From Rhodopirellula sp. (GTDB lineage Bacteria > Planctomycetota > Planctomycetia > Pirellulales > Pirellulaceae), in NCBI GenBank assembly GCA_003513555.1, contig DOPG01000438.1, positions 1 to 53,374 of the forward strand: 53,374 nt of DNA, in the 5' to 3' direction. A program made the position numbers and the translations under genes. How positions within the stretch are numbered: the stretch's first letter is position 1; every line of letters starts with the position of its first letter. Below the pieces are notes generated by a model. It did not search any database. It was given only the letters and a program-made list of their open reading frames with translations, and was not told the origin of the DNA. Of the stretch, positions 1 to 8,339 are shown piece after piece.

Positions 1-2
1 AC

Positions 3-1481
3 GAATCTCTTGATTTAAAGGAAACGGCCTACATTGTTGCCAATGAAGGGCGGCGTTTGATTGGTTGTGACCGAGTGAGCGTGGCAATTAAAAAAGGCCG
101 GAAATGCAAGGTTCAGGCAATCAGTGGCCAAGATACGATCGAGAATCGTTCCAACATCGTCACTGCTTTGAACAACTTGGCGACGCGGGTTGTCGCTGCG
201 GGGGAGCCTTTGTGGCATGATGGAGCGACCGAGGATTTGCCGCCTCAGATTGAGGAAGCGTTGGAAGATTACGTTGACCAGTCCTATGGCCGAAATATTG
301 CCGTCTTGCCGCTCCGCGAGCCTGAGCGTCGCTTAGGTGTGGACAACGATAGCGGAGCCGCGGGAGAAATTGACCGTGACAATGCTCATCGAGGCGAAGT
401 GATTGGTGCCTTGATTGTTGAGCAAATTGAAAGTGACATCCCAGAGGATGTATTCCGCGCACGTTGCGATCTGGTTTATGAGCATGGCACGCGGGCCATC
501 GCCAATTCAAGAGCTCACTCGAATCTATTCCTGATGCCTCTATGGAGAGCATTGGGGCGGGCAACCTGGGTTCTTCGAGCTAGAACACTCCCAAAAACCA
601 TTGGCGTTGTGGGGTTACTGCTCGCCGTGGTTCTTGGTCTGACCTTCGTCAAAAAAGACTTCAATTTGGAAGCTGAGGGAACGCTGGTTCCGTCCGAGAA
701 ACGCGAAATTTTTGCACCAATTGACGGTGAAGTCATCGCAGTCAATTTTGATCATGACGATCCTGTAAATCAGAACGATGTTCTGATTGAATTGCGTAAT
801 CGGGACATCGAAATTCAAATTGCAGACATTGAGGGGCAAATTCAAACCAATCTGGCGGAGCAGGCCAAGGTTCAGGGCCAGTTGAGTCGTCGACAGCTTT
901 TGAAACCATCTGAATTACGATCGCTGCAGGCCGAGAAGAATGAATTGCAAGCTAAAGATATGGTGCTGCAGCGAAAACTGCAGTTGCAGAAAGATCGTAA
1001 AGCGGAGTTGATGATTCGATCCCCCATTGATGGCACGGTTGTGTCGTGGGATGTCGAAAAGAATCTACGACTGCGACCGATCATGACGGGGCAGGTACTG
1101 ATGGAAGTAGCCGACCTCGAGCAAAATTTGGTGCTCGAGGTAGAGTTGCCTGAGAAGCGGGAAGGACACCTCGACGAGTACATTGCTCAGCAGGATTTGA
1201 GTGATGCTGATCAGTTATCCGTGACATATATCCTCGCAACGGATCCTGATGAACCGATGGATGCCAAGTTGCTGATCGACAGTATTGCAAAGCGTGCTGA
1301 CGCAAATGAGGAGCACGGTGCCGTGATTAAAATGCGGGCTAATCCAGATCAGGCGACGCTTCGAGGGCTGCAGCCCCGCCCTGGGGCCAAAGTGATCGCG
1401 AAGATCTATTGCGGTCGCCGTAGTAGTGGTTTTGTTTTCTTCCACGAAATCTATGAGTGGTGTCATAAGTTCTTCTTTTAG
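3..1481 (+). CDS. GAF-like domain HlyD-family membrane-fusion protein (5' partial)
   Basis: The reading frame is already open at base 3, so the start lies upstream of the window; 492 residues are visible. Residues 1 to about 165 resemble a GAF sensor domain, with a pattern ending in a hydrophobic IGALIVEQ strand. One membrane segment follows at about 199-217. After it comes a classic HlyD/RND adaptor: a lipoyl-like half (APIDGEVIAV), a coiled-coil region rich in Gln, Glu and Lys, a second lipoyl half (RSPIDGTVVSW) and a beta-barrel. The C-terminus (residues 478-492) has the aromatic, basic character common in HlyD proteins. Such adaptors bridge an inner-membrane transporter and the periplasm. 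The GAF-like domain on the cytoplasmic side suggests regulation by a ligand, which is inference. It lies 50 bp upstream of a second adaptor in the same direction, so co-transcription is likely. Fold call good; the GAF call is moderate because the N-terminus is missing. Confidence 0.85.
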   Translation, partial: ESLDLKETAYIVANEGRRLIGCDRVSVAIKKGRKCKVQAISGQDTIENRSNIVTALNNLATRVVAAGEPLWHDGATEDLPPQIEEALEDYVDQSYGRNIAVLPLREPERRLGVDNDSGAAGEIDRDNAHRGEVIGALIVEQIESDIPEDVFRARCDLVYEHGTRAIANSRAHSNLFLMPLWRALGRATWVLRARTLPKTIGVVGLLLAVVLGLTFVKKDFNLEAEGTLVPSEKREIFAPIDGEVIAVNFDHDDPVNQNDVLIELRNRDIEIQIADIEGQIQTNLAEQAKVQGQLSRRQLLKPSELRSLQAEKNELQAKDMVLQRKLQLQKDRKAELMIRSPIDGTVVSWDVEKNLRLRPIMTGQVLMEVADLEQNLVLEVELPEKREGHLDEYIAQQDLSDADQLSVTYILATDPDEPMDAKLLIDSIAKRADANEEHGAVIKMRANPDQATLRGLQPRPGAKVIAKIYCGRRSSGFVFFHEIYEWCHKFFF

Positions 1482-1531
1482 AACGAAGCCACTTCTGCCA
1501 TTCAATATCTATCTTTTTCGGAGTTTTCAAG

Positions 1532-2425
1532 ATGCGGTTTACATTGACCATTTTGTATGTCGCTATCGCTGCAACGAGTCCATTATTTGCACAGCAGGCG
1601 ATGGTTCCGAAGCAGACACCTACCGTTGAGAACTGCGTAGTGCAGTACATCAACAAGGTTGATGTTCCTGCAAGGGCAGAGGGTACGCTGACTGTTTTGA
1701 AGGTCGATGAGGGGCTAACCGTCGTCAAGGACGAAGTGCTTGCCGTGATCGATGACACTGCCGCCAAACTTAACGTGGCCCTGAAACAGGCCGAGGAAAA
1801 AGAGGCAGTTCTGAACGCGACTAATGAAGTCAATTTGAATGATGCCAAGAACAGCGAAGAACTCGCTAAGGCTGAAGCCGAAGCCTATGAAGAATTGCGG
1901 CGAGAAAGAGCGATCCCATATTGGGAGCTTGAAAAGAAAAAACTGGAAGCTGAGCGGGCTTTGCTGCGAATCGATTTGGCTGAAATGCAAAAGAGCATCG
2001 CGCAGGTGCAGGCGTTTGGAAAAAGACAGGAGCTCGCATTAGCAGAGTTTGAATTAAAGCGACGCCAAGTCCTTGCTCCATGGGATGGCTTCATTGAATC
2101 CAGACGGGCACAGCTTGGAGAATGGGTGCAACCGGGAACGCCGATCCTGACATTGATCCAAATGAACAAATTGCGGGTGGAAGGTGATATAGACGCATTG
2201 GCGTCCAGAAAAATTGTCAAAGGTACCAAGGTCGAAGTGCGAATTTTCGACAGGGATGAAAGCTCAAGTTCCGAGCAGAAGCCAATTGAAGGAACACTGG
2301 GATACGTCAGTATGGAAATTGACTTGAACGGCCGTCACCGAGTGTGGGTAGAAATCGATAACGTCAAAGAAGAGGGGGTTTGGCGATACAAACCCGGAAT
2401 GACTGCAGATATCACCATCCCCTGA
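1532..2425 (+). CDS. secreted HlyD/RND-type periplasmic adaptor
   Basis: This 297-residue protein begins with a signal peptide (residues 1-20, ending LFA before QQ). It continues with a lipoyl-like segment (VDVPARAEGTLTVLKVDEG), an alpha-helical hairpin of about 90 residues rich in Ala, Glu and Lys, a second lipoyl half (VLAPWDGFIESRRAQLGEWV) and a beta-barrel region. This is the architecture of efflux periplasmic adaptor subunits. There is no membrane anchor beyond the signal peptide, so it is probably periplasmic. The ATG is supported by a GGAG motif at 1520-1523, eight bases upstream. It sits between two other adaptor-type genes, and no ATPase, RND pump or outer-membrane channel is visible in the window, so the transporter it serves is unknown. 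Confidence 0.85.
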   Translation: MRFTLTILYVAIAATSPLFAQQAMVPKQTPTVENCVVQYINKVDVPARAEGTLTVLKVDEGLTVVKDEVLAVIDDTAAKLNVALKQAEEKEAVLNATNEVNLNDAKNSEELAKAEAEAYEELRRERAIPYWELEKKKLEAERALLRIDLAEMQKSIAQVQAFGKRQELALAEFELKRRQVLAPWDGFIESRRAQLGEWVQPGTPILTLIQMNKLRVEGDIDALASRKIVKGTKVEVRIFDRDESSSSEQKPIEGTLGYVSMEIDLNGRHRVWVEIDNVKEEGVWRYKPGMTADITIP

Positions 2426-2528
2426 TCCGTTGTTGGACTACTCATTGCATGCTTCCATGCTTTTTATGCCCTTTCGAGAACATTTCGTCGCCCCGATCCA
2501 GTTTGCAACATTATTTGCATAGCGTTCC

Positions 2529-4766
2529 ATGACCACCTTAGCCGAATCCCTCGTTAGCAGCTCATCAAGGCCGCTGACGGTGCGCACACGCCCGGATCTG
2601 ACGGCCAACCGTCAGTTCTATCAGGGGACTGCGTACTGGGTGGTGAAAGAGCCGGTTGGATTGCAGTATTTTCGCTTTCATGAAGAAGAGTATTTCATCC
2701 TGAATATGCTTGATGGTCATGTAAGTCTTCAACACATCAAAGATGGTTTTGAGAGGCGTTTCGCACCTCAGAAAATCACTTTCGGTGATCTCCAACAGTT
2801 CATCGGAATGTTGCACCGAAGTGGGCTGGTGATCAGTAATTCACCCGGGCAGGGCAAGGCTCTGCGGGAGCGTGGTCGCAAGAAAAAGAACAAAGAGACC
2901 ATGGGCAAGTTTGCCAATGTCTTTGCGCTTCGGTATCGGGGGTTCGATCCTGAAAAGATTTTGAACGCCATTCTGCCGTGGTTTGGATGGCTGTTCACTG
3001 TGCCGGCACTCATCTTCTTTGCATTGTTTCTGGGATCAGCAGCGCTGTTACTCGCGACTCAATACGAAACTGTTTACGCCAAATTGCCGACTTTTCAGCA
3101 ATTCTTCGCAGCCGATCGCTGGCTGATTCTTGCCTGCACCATGGCAATTGTGAAAGTCTTGCACGAGTTCGGGCATGGGTTGAGTTGCAAGAAGTTTGGT
3201 GGTGAGTGCCATGAAATTGGTTTCATGCTGTTGGTGTTTACACCCTGCCTTTATTGCAATGTGTCCGATTCGTGGATGCTGCCAAACAAATGGAAGCGGG
3301 TCTGGATTGGTGCAGCGGGAATCTATGTCGAGATGATTTTGGCATCGATTGCAACCTATGTCTGGTGGTTCACCGAATCGGGGACGACGATTAATGATTT
3401 GTGCCTGAACATGATGTTTTTAAATGTCGTCAGCACAGTCCTGGTCAATGGTAATCCGCTGCTGCGTTTTGACGGTTACTACATCCTGATGGACGCCTTG
3501 GAAATACCCAACTTGCGTCAAAAGAGTACTGAGGTATTGAAACGTTGGTTTCAGGAAACATGCCTCGGATTGGAACTGCAGGATGATCCCTTTCAGCCGA
3601 CACGCGGCCGATTCATGTTCGGATTGTTCACGGTTGCCAGTGTTATTTACCGTTGGGTCGTTGTCTTTTCGATTTGTTGGTTTGTGATCAAGGTGCTTGA
3701 ACCGTATGGGCTTCAAGCGATCGGACGCATGGTCGCCGTCATTGGCTTTGCAGGGTTAGTGGGTCAGCCCGTTATCCAAACGTGGAAATTTTGTCGAACT
3801 CCTGGGAGATTGTCCAAAGTGAAACGCACTCCCCTATTAATCACATTGGGAATCGTTGCCGGTGTTGTAATCGGTGTTTGCTATATACCATTGCCACATC
3901 ATATTGATTGTGCTTTTGAAATCCGTCCAAGCAAAGTCGGTACCGTTTATGCCGGTACCTCTGGAAGAATTGAGTGGGCCATTGAGCCACGCACTTCCGT
4001 CGAGGCAGGGCAGCAACTCGCGAGGTTGATCAATCCTGAGCTTGAAATAAGGTTGGCAGATCTTGAGGGACGTGAAGTAGTTGCCAATGCCCAGTTGAAG
4101 ACGATTCAATTGAGGAGTCGTGAGGACGTTTACTTGAAGGCATCGATTGACACTCAGGAAGAACTGATCAAGTCGATTCAATCGATGATTGCTGAGACCC
4201 GAAAAGAGGTCGAACGTTTGACGGTGGTTGCCAAGCGACCTGGTATTGTCATTTCACCACCCACACGTGAGCCTCAAAAAGAGAACGATGGAAGGTTGCC
4301 CGGTTGGACAGGTTCACCGTTGGATCGAGAGAATATCGGTGCCCTTTTGACGCCCGGTGATGTGATTTGTGAAATCGGGAATGATCAGGATTTCGAAGCC
4401 GTGCTGATCATTGATCAGGGCGATGTTCAGCTGGTACGCGTCGGTCAAGAAGTCGAGATGAAATTGGACTCGCGAAGACTTGATACCTTCGAAGGAGTCA
4501 TTGACGAAAAATCAAATGAGCCACTTGATGCAGCCACACTCGGAATGTCCAGTCAAACGGGTGGCGATTTGCAGACAGAGATTGATCCGACAACAGGCAT
4601 GATCATGCCTAGGAGTGTCTCTTACCAGGCACGTGTCCCTTTGGTGATCGATGGGATGCCGTTGAGAGCAGGTTACCGGGGCTCCGCAAAAATCCATGTT
4701 GCTCCGATGTCCCTGGGGAGCAGACTCTGGCGTGTAATCGCAAAAACATTCAATTTTGAACTCTAG
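2529..4766 (+). CDS. PqqD-like / M50 metalloprotease / HlyD fusion membrane protein
   Basis: This 745-residue protein has three parts. Residues about 25-110 look like a PqqD-type winged-helix domain, the fold that binds leader peptides in RiPP systems. A multi-membrane region follows with an M50 (site-2 protease) core: H212-E-F-G-H216 as the zinc motif and N309-P-L-L-R-F-D315-G as the second conserved motif, so both metal-binding elements are intact. From about residue 465 there is a lipoyl-like HlyD segment (GTVYAGTSGRIEW), a short helical hairpin and a beta-barrel. The same combination is known from peptide-export or maturation proteins such as the YydH group and from HlyD-linked M50 proteins. 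It is probably an inner-membrane protein. The ATG at 2529 is the natural start. It follows two adaptor genes (103 bp gap), which suggests a joint envelope machine. Substrate unknown. Confidence 0.88.
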   Translation: MTTLAESLVSSSSRPLTVRTRPDLTANRQFYQGTAYWVVKEPVGLQYFRFHEEEYFILNMLDGHVSLQHIKDGFERRFAPQKITFGDLQQFIGMLHRSGLVISNSPGQGKALRERGRKKKNKETMGKFANVFALRYRGFDPEKILNAILPWFGWLFTVPALIFFALFLGSAALLLATQYETVYAKLPTFQQFFAADRWLILACTMAIVKVLHEFGHGLSCKKFGGECHEIGFMLLVFTPCLYCNVSDSWMLPNKWKRVWIGAAGIYVEMILASIATYVWWFTESGTTINDLCLNMMFLNVVSTVLVNGNPLLRFDGYYILMDALEIPNLRQKSTEVLKRWFQETCLGLELQDDPFQPTRGRFMFGLFTVASVIYRWVVVFSICWFVIKVLEPYGLQAIGRMVAVIGFAGLVGQPVIQTWKFCRTPGRLSKVKRTPLLITLGIVAGVVIGVCYIPLPHHIDCAFEIRPSKVGTVYAGTSGRIEWAIEPRTSVEAGQQLARLINPELEIRLADLEGREVVANAQLKTIQLRSREDVYLKASIDTQEELIKSIQSMIAETRKEVERLTVVAKRPGIVISPPTREPQKENDGRLPGWTGSPLDRENIGALLTPGDVICEIGNDQDFEAVLIIDQGDVQLVRVGQEVEMKLDSRRLDTFEGVIDEKSNEPLDAATLGMSSQTGGDLQTEIDPTTGMIMPRSVSYQARVPLVIDGMPLRAGYRGSAKIHVAPMSLGSRLWRVIAKTFNFEL

Positions 4767-5057
4767 AAAAGCGAAACTGTGCCAGTCAAGGTTCATCCAG
4801 ATGACGAAGTCGTTCGAGGTACTTGCAGAACAGAATTAATCACAGCCGAACAAGATTGTCTTACTTTGTGATTGTGTAGCTGTAGTTGATTTAGCTCAGA
4901 TCACAGACGGGTGTATTGGCGGGCAACACCACAAGATGATCAAAACGCCCACTATGACTTCACTTGCTGAAGTTGCTTTTTCATTTTTGTTGGCGATCAC
5001 AGATTTCATGCAGTGATTGTCATAACACCAACTCCATACCTTTCGGAGAATTTAACG

Positions 5058-5435
5058 ATGGCAGATGAGACCAACCAGGAAGACACGGCAAAGCCCGAGG
5101 CAGCAGCTGCTGCACAGTCACAACAGCCAGTGCAGGTTCAAGTAGTGGACGACAATGCCGCCGCAACCTATGCCAACTTTTGTCGCGTGACCGGTTCACC
5201 CGAGGAATTGATTGTTGACTTTGGTTTGAACCCGCAGCCGATTGGAGTTCCTAAGGATCCTATTCAGGTCAAGCAGCGCATTATTGTGAACTTTTATACG
5301 GCCAAGCGATTGTTGGCTGCTTTGCAGATGTCAGTGGCTCGTCATGAGTCCGTCTTTGGTGTCTTGGAAACAGACATCAACAAGAGGGTTCGACCAGGTC
5401 TGAACCCACAGGGCTCTGCAGAAAAGAAAAGCTAG
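5058..5435 (+). CDS. DUF3467 family protein
   Basis: This small soluble protein of 125 residues has a low-complexity Ala/Gln N-terminus. It is followed by a compact domain (VVDDNAAATYANFCRVTGS, then a segment ending VKQRIIVNFYTAKRLLAAL) that matches the DUF3467 family as I know it. Function is not established for the family. I chose the ATG at 5058 because it has a clear GGAG ribosome site at 5045-5048; an in-frame start at 5013 would add 15 residues without support. It lies 291 bp behind the M50/HlyD gene, so it could have its own promoter. It is followed by two hairpins, the second a strong intrinsic terminator. Confidence 0.8.
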   Translation: MADETNQEDTAKPEAAAAAQSQQPVQVQVVDDNAAATYANFCRVTGSPEELIVDFGLNPQPIGVPKDPIQVKQRIIVNFYTAKRLLAALQMSVARHESVFGVLETDINKRVRPGLNPQGSAEKKS

Positions 5436-5453
5436 GTAGCAATGCTTCCTAGC
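5431..5453 (+). terminator. hairpin overlapping the DUF3467 stop codon
   Basis: GCTAGG at 5431-5436 pairs with CCTAGC at 5448-5453, with an inner AGC/GCT pairing separated by one mismatch. The stop codon lies inside the left arm. There is no T-run, so this is a weak terminator or an RNA-stability hairpin preceding the stronger one 43 bp further on. Confidence 0.4.
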
Positions 5454-5495
5454 TTAAGTTCGATCCGGGTATGCCAGATCGCTATGCAAATTTAT

Positions 5496-5527
5496 CGCGT
5501 CGTAGCATCTGCTCGACGCGTTTTTTT
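5496..5527 (+). terminator. strong rho-independent terminator
   Basis: CGCGTCG at 5496-5502 pairs perfectly with CGACGCG at 5514-5520. An inner AGC/GCT pair closes a small loop, and seven Ts follow at 5521-5527. It ends the DUF3467 transcript and separates it from the convergent LOG gene, whose coding end is at 5619. Read on the other strand the hairpin is followed only by an A/T-rich stretch, so termination there would be weaker. Confidence 0.85.
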
Positions 5528-5618
5528 ATGCAACGACCGATTCATGTGCCGCACCGGCAGAGTATTCGAAGCATCCAGATACTGCTGTCAAAAGTACTTG
5601 GAAACACTGCCATGCAGC

Positions 5619-6662
5619 TCAGTCCGGTCGGCCATTAATGCAGTCGATCAGCATTCGCAGCCGACCCAACGCACGTCGATTGAAGTGGAATACAAGTCTT
5701 GGCAACCCATTCAAATCAGGTTCGCCGACTTCTTCCGGTAAAGCAGTCGTTTGTTCGTAGGTTCCATCAACAAGGATGTCTGAGTAGTGTTCTTGTATGT
5801 ACGCTAGCTTTGAATCTGCGAGCGGCGCTTTGAGTCGAAACACGAGGCGGTTGTTGACATATCGCATGCTGTGATAGACGCGATAAAAGTTCAGGGTTTC
5901 TTCGATCGCTTCATCAACCGAATTTGTGATTTTGTAAAGTCGGACATCTTCCGGACTGATCATGCCAGCGGCGTTTAGTTGTTTTTCAATGAATTCTCCA
6001 AGATCCTTCCAGTAGCTTCCACCGGGGTGGTCAAGCAGTACCAAGGGAGTCATGGTCTGTTTTCCAGTTTGCATCAGCGTCAGCGTTTCCATCGCTTCGT
6101 CAAGTGTTCCAAAACCACCCGGCAGGCAAATAACGGCACTGCATTCCTTAACAAACATCAGTTTGCGGGTGAAGAAGTACTTCATGGTGACGAGTTTTGG
6201 ATCACCCTCGATGTATTCGTTCGCGCTCTGCTCGAACGGTAGCATGATATTTAAACCGAGCGATGCTTCACGTCCAGCACCTCGGTGGCCAGCTTCCATG
6301 ATGCCACCGCCAGCACCGGTAATCACCATCCACCCATGCTTGGCCATCCGCTGGCCAAGTTCGACGGCGGCTTGATATTCGGGATGATCCGGTTTTGTTC
6401 TCGCTGAACCAAAGATGGTGAGCTTGCGACGGCGTCGATAGGGTCGGAAAACCTTAAAGGCGTAACGAAGTTCTCGCAGGGTTCGTGAAAGTATCTTGAG
6501 GTCGCCCCGAGCCGTCTGGTCTTTTTCAAGCTTGCCGATGGTGCTCCGCATGACACGATACATGTCCTGGGAATCGACAGGCTTGATGGGGTCATCGGCC
6601 GGTTGTGGCCGCTGGATCTCGTCTTCACCAATCGCTTCGAGAGGGAGGTCGTCCTGATTCAT
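5619..6662 (-). CDS. LOG family protein (lysine decarboxylase-like Rossmann fold)
   Basis: The protein has 347 residues from the chosen ATG. It has the Rossmann-type LOG fold: FGSAR at 84-88, GAGGGIMEA at 116-124 and the family signature PGGFGTLDE at 181-189, which in cytokinin-activating phosphoribohydrolases binds the nucleotide phosphate and holds the catalytic Glu. The known reaction is release of a nucleobase from a nucleoside 5'-monophosphate, but many bacterial members have no tested substrate. About 75 charged N-terminal residues and a C-terminal extension make it longer than the usual 180-200 residues. The frame is open upstream to 6800, inside nhaA; the ATG at 6662, with an AGGA motif just upstream, avoids that overlap. 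It lies 64 bp behind nhaA on the same strand and may share its transcript. Confidence 0.88.
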   Translation of the reverse strand: MNQDDLPLEAIGEDEIQRPQPADDPIKPVDSQDMYRVMRSTIGKLEKDQTARGDLKILSRTLRELRYAFKVFRPYRRRRKLTIFGSARTKPDHPEYQAAVELGQRMAKHGWMVITGAGGGIMEAGHRGAGREASLGLNIMLPFEQSANEYIEGDPKLVTMKYFFTRKLMFVKECSAVICLPGGFGTLDEAMETLTLMQTGKQTMTPLVLLDHPGGSYWKDLGEFIEKQLNAAGMISPEDVRLYKITNSVDEAIEETLNFYRVYHSMRYVNNRLVFRLKAPLADSKLAYIQEHYSDILVDGTYEQTTALPEEVGEPDLNGLPRLVFHFNRRALGRLRMLIDCINGRPD

Positions 6663-6726
6663 GCGATCATAATCCTGTAGGAAAGATTCGTGTGTTGTGA
6701 ACGAGGGGCTTGTGGGTCCCGTTCGT

Positions 6727-8097
6727 TCAGCTCGCCTCTGTATCCGCTGCCTCGCTAACGCTGACTCTTGGCTCTGGTCGGACCCTGAGTATCTTAGCAA
6801 TCAAAATTGCAAGGGGAGCTGCAGCAAAGCTTAGAAGAGCTCCCATCTTGACCGAGTCCTGAATAGGACCGGCTTGGGTGAATGCAGCGACTGATACAAA
6901 GAGTGCGACAGTGAATCCAATGCCCGCAACCATGCCCAGTGTGACAACATGGCGATAATCCATGCCCGCCGGTTTCTGAAGCTTCAAACCCTTCTCGGCA
7001 AACAGAGTCATCGCCGTGATACCCAATGGTTTGCCAATGAGCAGTCCACCCAACACAAGCCATGTGCCTGTGCCGAGACTGCTCATCACAACACCTGCAT
7101 TGGCTAGTCCAAAGAGGCCCAAGAAAAATTCAACAGGAGTTTTCCAGAAGTGTTCAAACTCATTCAATGTATCCTCACGATTCTTTTCCGCCTTGGCAAA
7201 CATGCCCAAGTCTGTGTGCGCATGTGGTAAGAACGGAATGATGGGGACCAGCCCCAAAGCGGCGTGGATATTGGCTTGATAGAAGCTGTACCAGCACAAA
7301 ATTCCCGGGCCCAGCAGGTAGACCCAATGCGAATGTACTTTTCCTTTGCGTAGAAAAAATGCCAAGGCCATGGCCCCTGCAGTGAGCAAAAACCAATAGT
7401 ATTGCAACGGAGCCTGCGGATAAAATACTGCCAAGATCATCAGGCCCGCGGCATCGTCGGCAATCGCCAGCAACAGCAAGAACGCGATGGCAGGATGGCC
7501 CACGCCAAAGATCATTCTTGCTATCAGATAACTGAAGGCGATGTCGGTAGCACAGGGGACCGCCCAACCCTTACCGAAAACATCCTGTGTACCGGTGAAG
7601 TAGCAACCAATGATATACACGAGCGCTGGGCCTGCTATCCCGCCAACCGTTGCAAGAAGTGGTGTTGCAGCTTTTCTGGGGTTGGAAAGCGCGCCACCCG
7701 GCAGAAGGGACTCCCACACCTCTTTGGCTGCAATTGCGAAGAAGAGTGCCATCAGGATGTCATTGATGACAAAGTGGATGGTCAAGCCATGGTGCCCCCC
7801 ATGCCCTTCTTCCGTTGCTTCGGCGGCATCTGCTTCTTCAGACTCACCTGGCGTTGTTGCCGTTTGAGTCTCATCACCGCTGTGATCGTCTTCGTGACCG
7901 CTCCACAGAGAGGTCAGGTCAAAATCAATGAATCGGGTATAGCTGGTTTCAGGAGGAGCTGATGAGTCGGATGATGTCGTAGGCAGTGGCGATGCCATGT
8001 TCGCCCAAATCAATGCCGCGACGGCACCCGCAATCAGCAGAAACGAGTTGTCAATCAAGGTGCGGACGATGCCGCTTTTCTGTTCGTGTCCGGTCAT
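6727..8097 (-). CDS. nhaA: Na+/H+ antiporter NhaA
   Basis: This 456-residue inner-membrane protein exchanges sodium for protons and serves salt and alkaline-pH tolerance. The NhaA ion site is visible: paired aspartates D214-D215 in AIADDAAGL, and the TD of the unwound helix at ATDIAF (183-188). The core membrane helices follow the NhaA pattern to the end. It is longer than the E. coli protein (388) mainly because of a hydrophilic insert at about residues 38-106, very rich in Asp, Glu, His, Thr and Ser, between the first and second helices. A short charged tail follows the last helix. Placement in marine or brackish bacteria would fit this function. It is upstream of the LOG gene on the same strand. 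Confidence 0.93.
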   Translation of the reverse strand: MTGHEQKSGIVRTLIDNSFLLIAGAVAALIWANMASPLPTTSSDSSAPPETSYTRFIDFDLTSLWSGHEDDHSGDETQTATTPGESEEADAAEATEEGHGGHHGLTIHFVINDILMALFFAIAAKEVWESLLPGGALSNPRKAATPLLATVGGIAGPALVYIIGCYFTGTQDVFGKGWAVPCATDIAFSYLIARMIFGVGHPAIAFLLLLAIADDAAGLMILAVFYPQAPLQYYWFLLTAGAMALAFFLRKGKVHSHWVYLLGPGILCWYSFYQANIHAALGLVPIIPFLPHAHTDLGMFAKAEKNREDTLNEFEHFWKTPVEFFLGLFGLANAGVVMSSLGTGTWLVLGGLLIGKPLGITAMTLFAEKGLKLQKPAGMDYRHVVTLGMVAGIGFTVALFVSVAAFTQAGPIQDSVKMGALLSFAAAPLAILIAKILRVRPEPRVSVSEAADTEAS

Positions 8098-8339
8098 ATT
8101 CCGCAGTCTGGAACATCAGTGAGCATGGATTTAGTCGACGTTCATTGTGCAAAGAACGCCAGTGGAAGCACGTTGCCTACCGGGAATATAGTGGTTGAAC
8201 GTGAAGTTGGTGAGGTCACTTGCAGGCATCGGGATTGCGCGTTTTGCCCGAAAACTGCATATCAAGTGCCGATAATGCCAACGATCTTCGCCGCTCTGGC
8301 ACCCACAGGGCAGATTGCGAGGGGCAAATTTAAGCGAAT

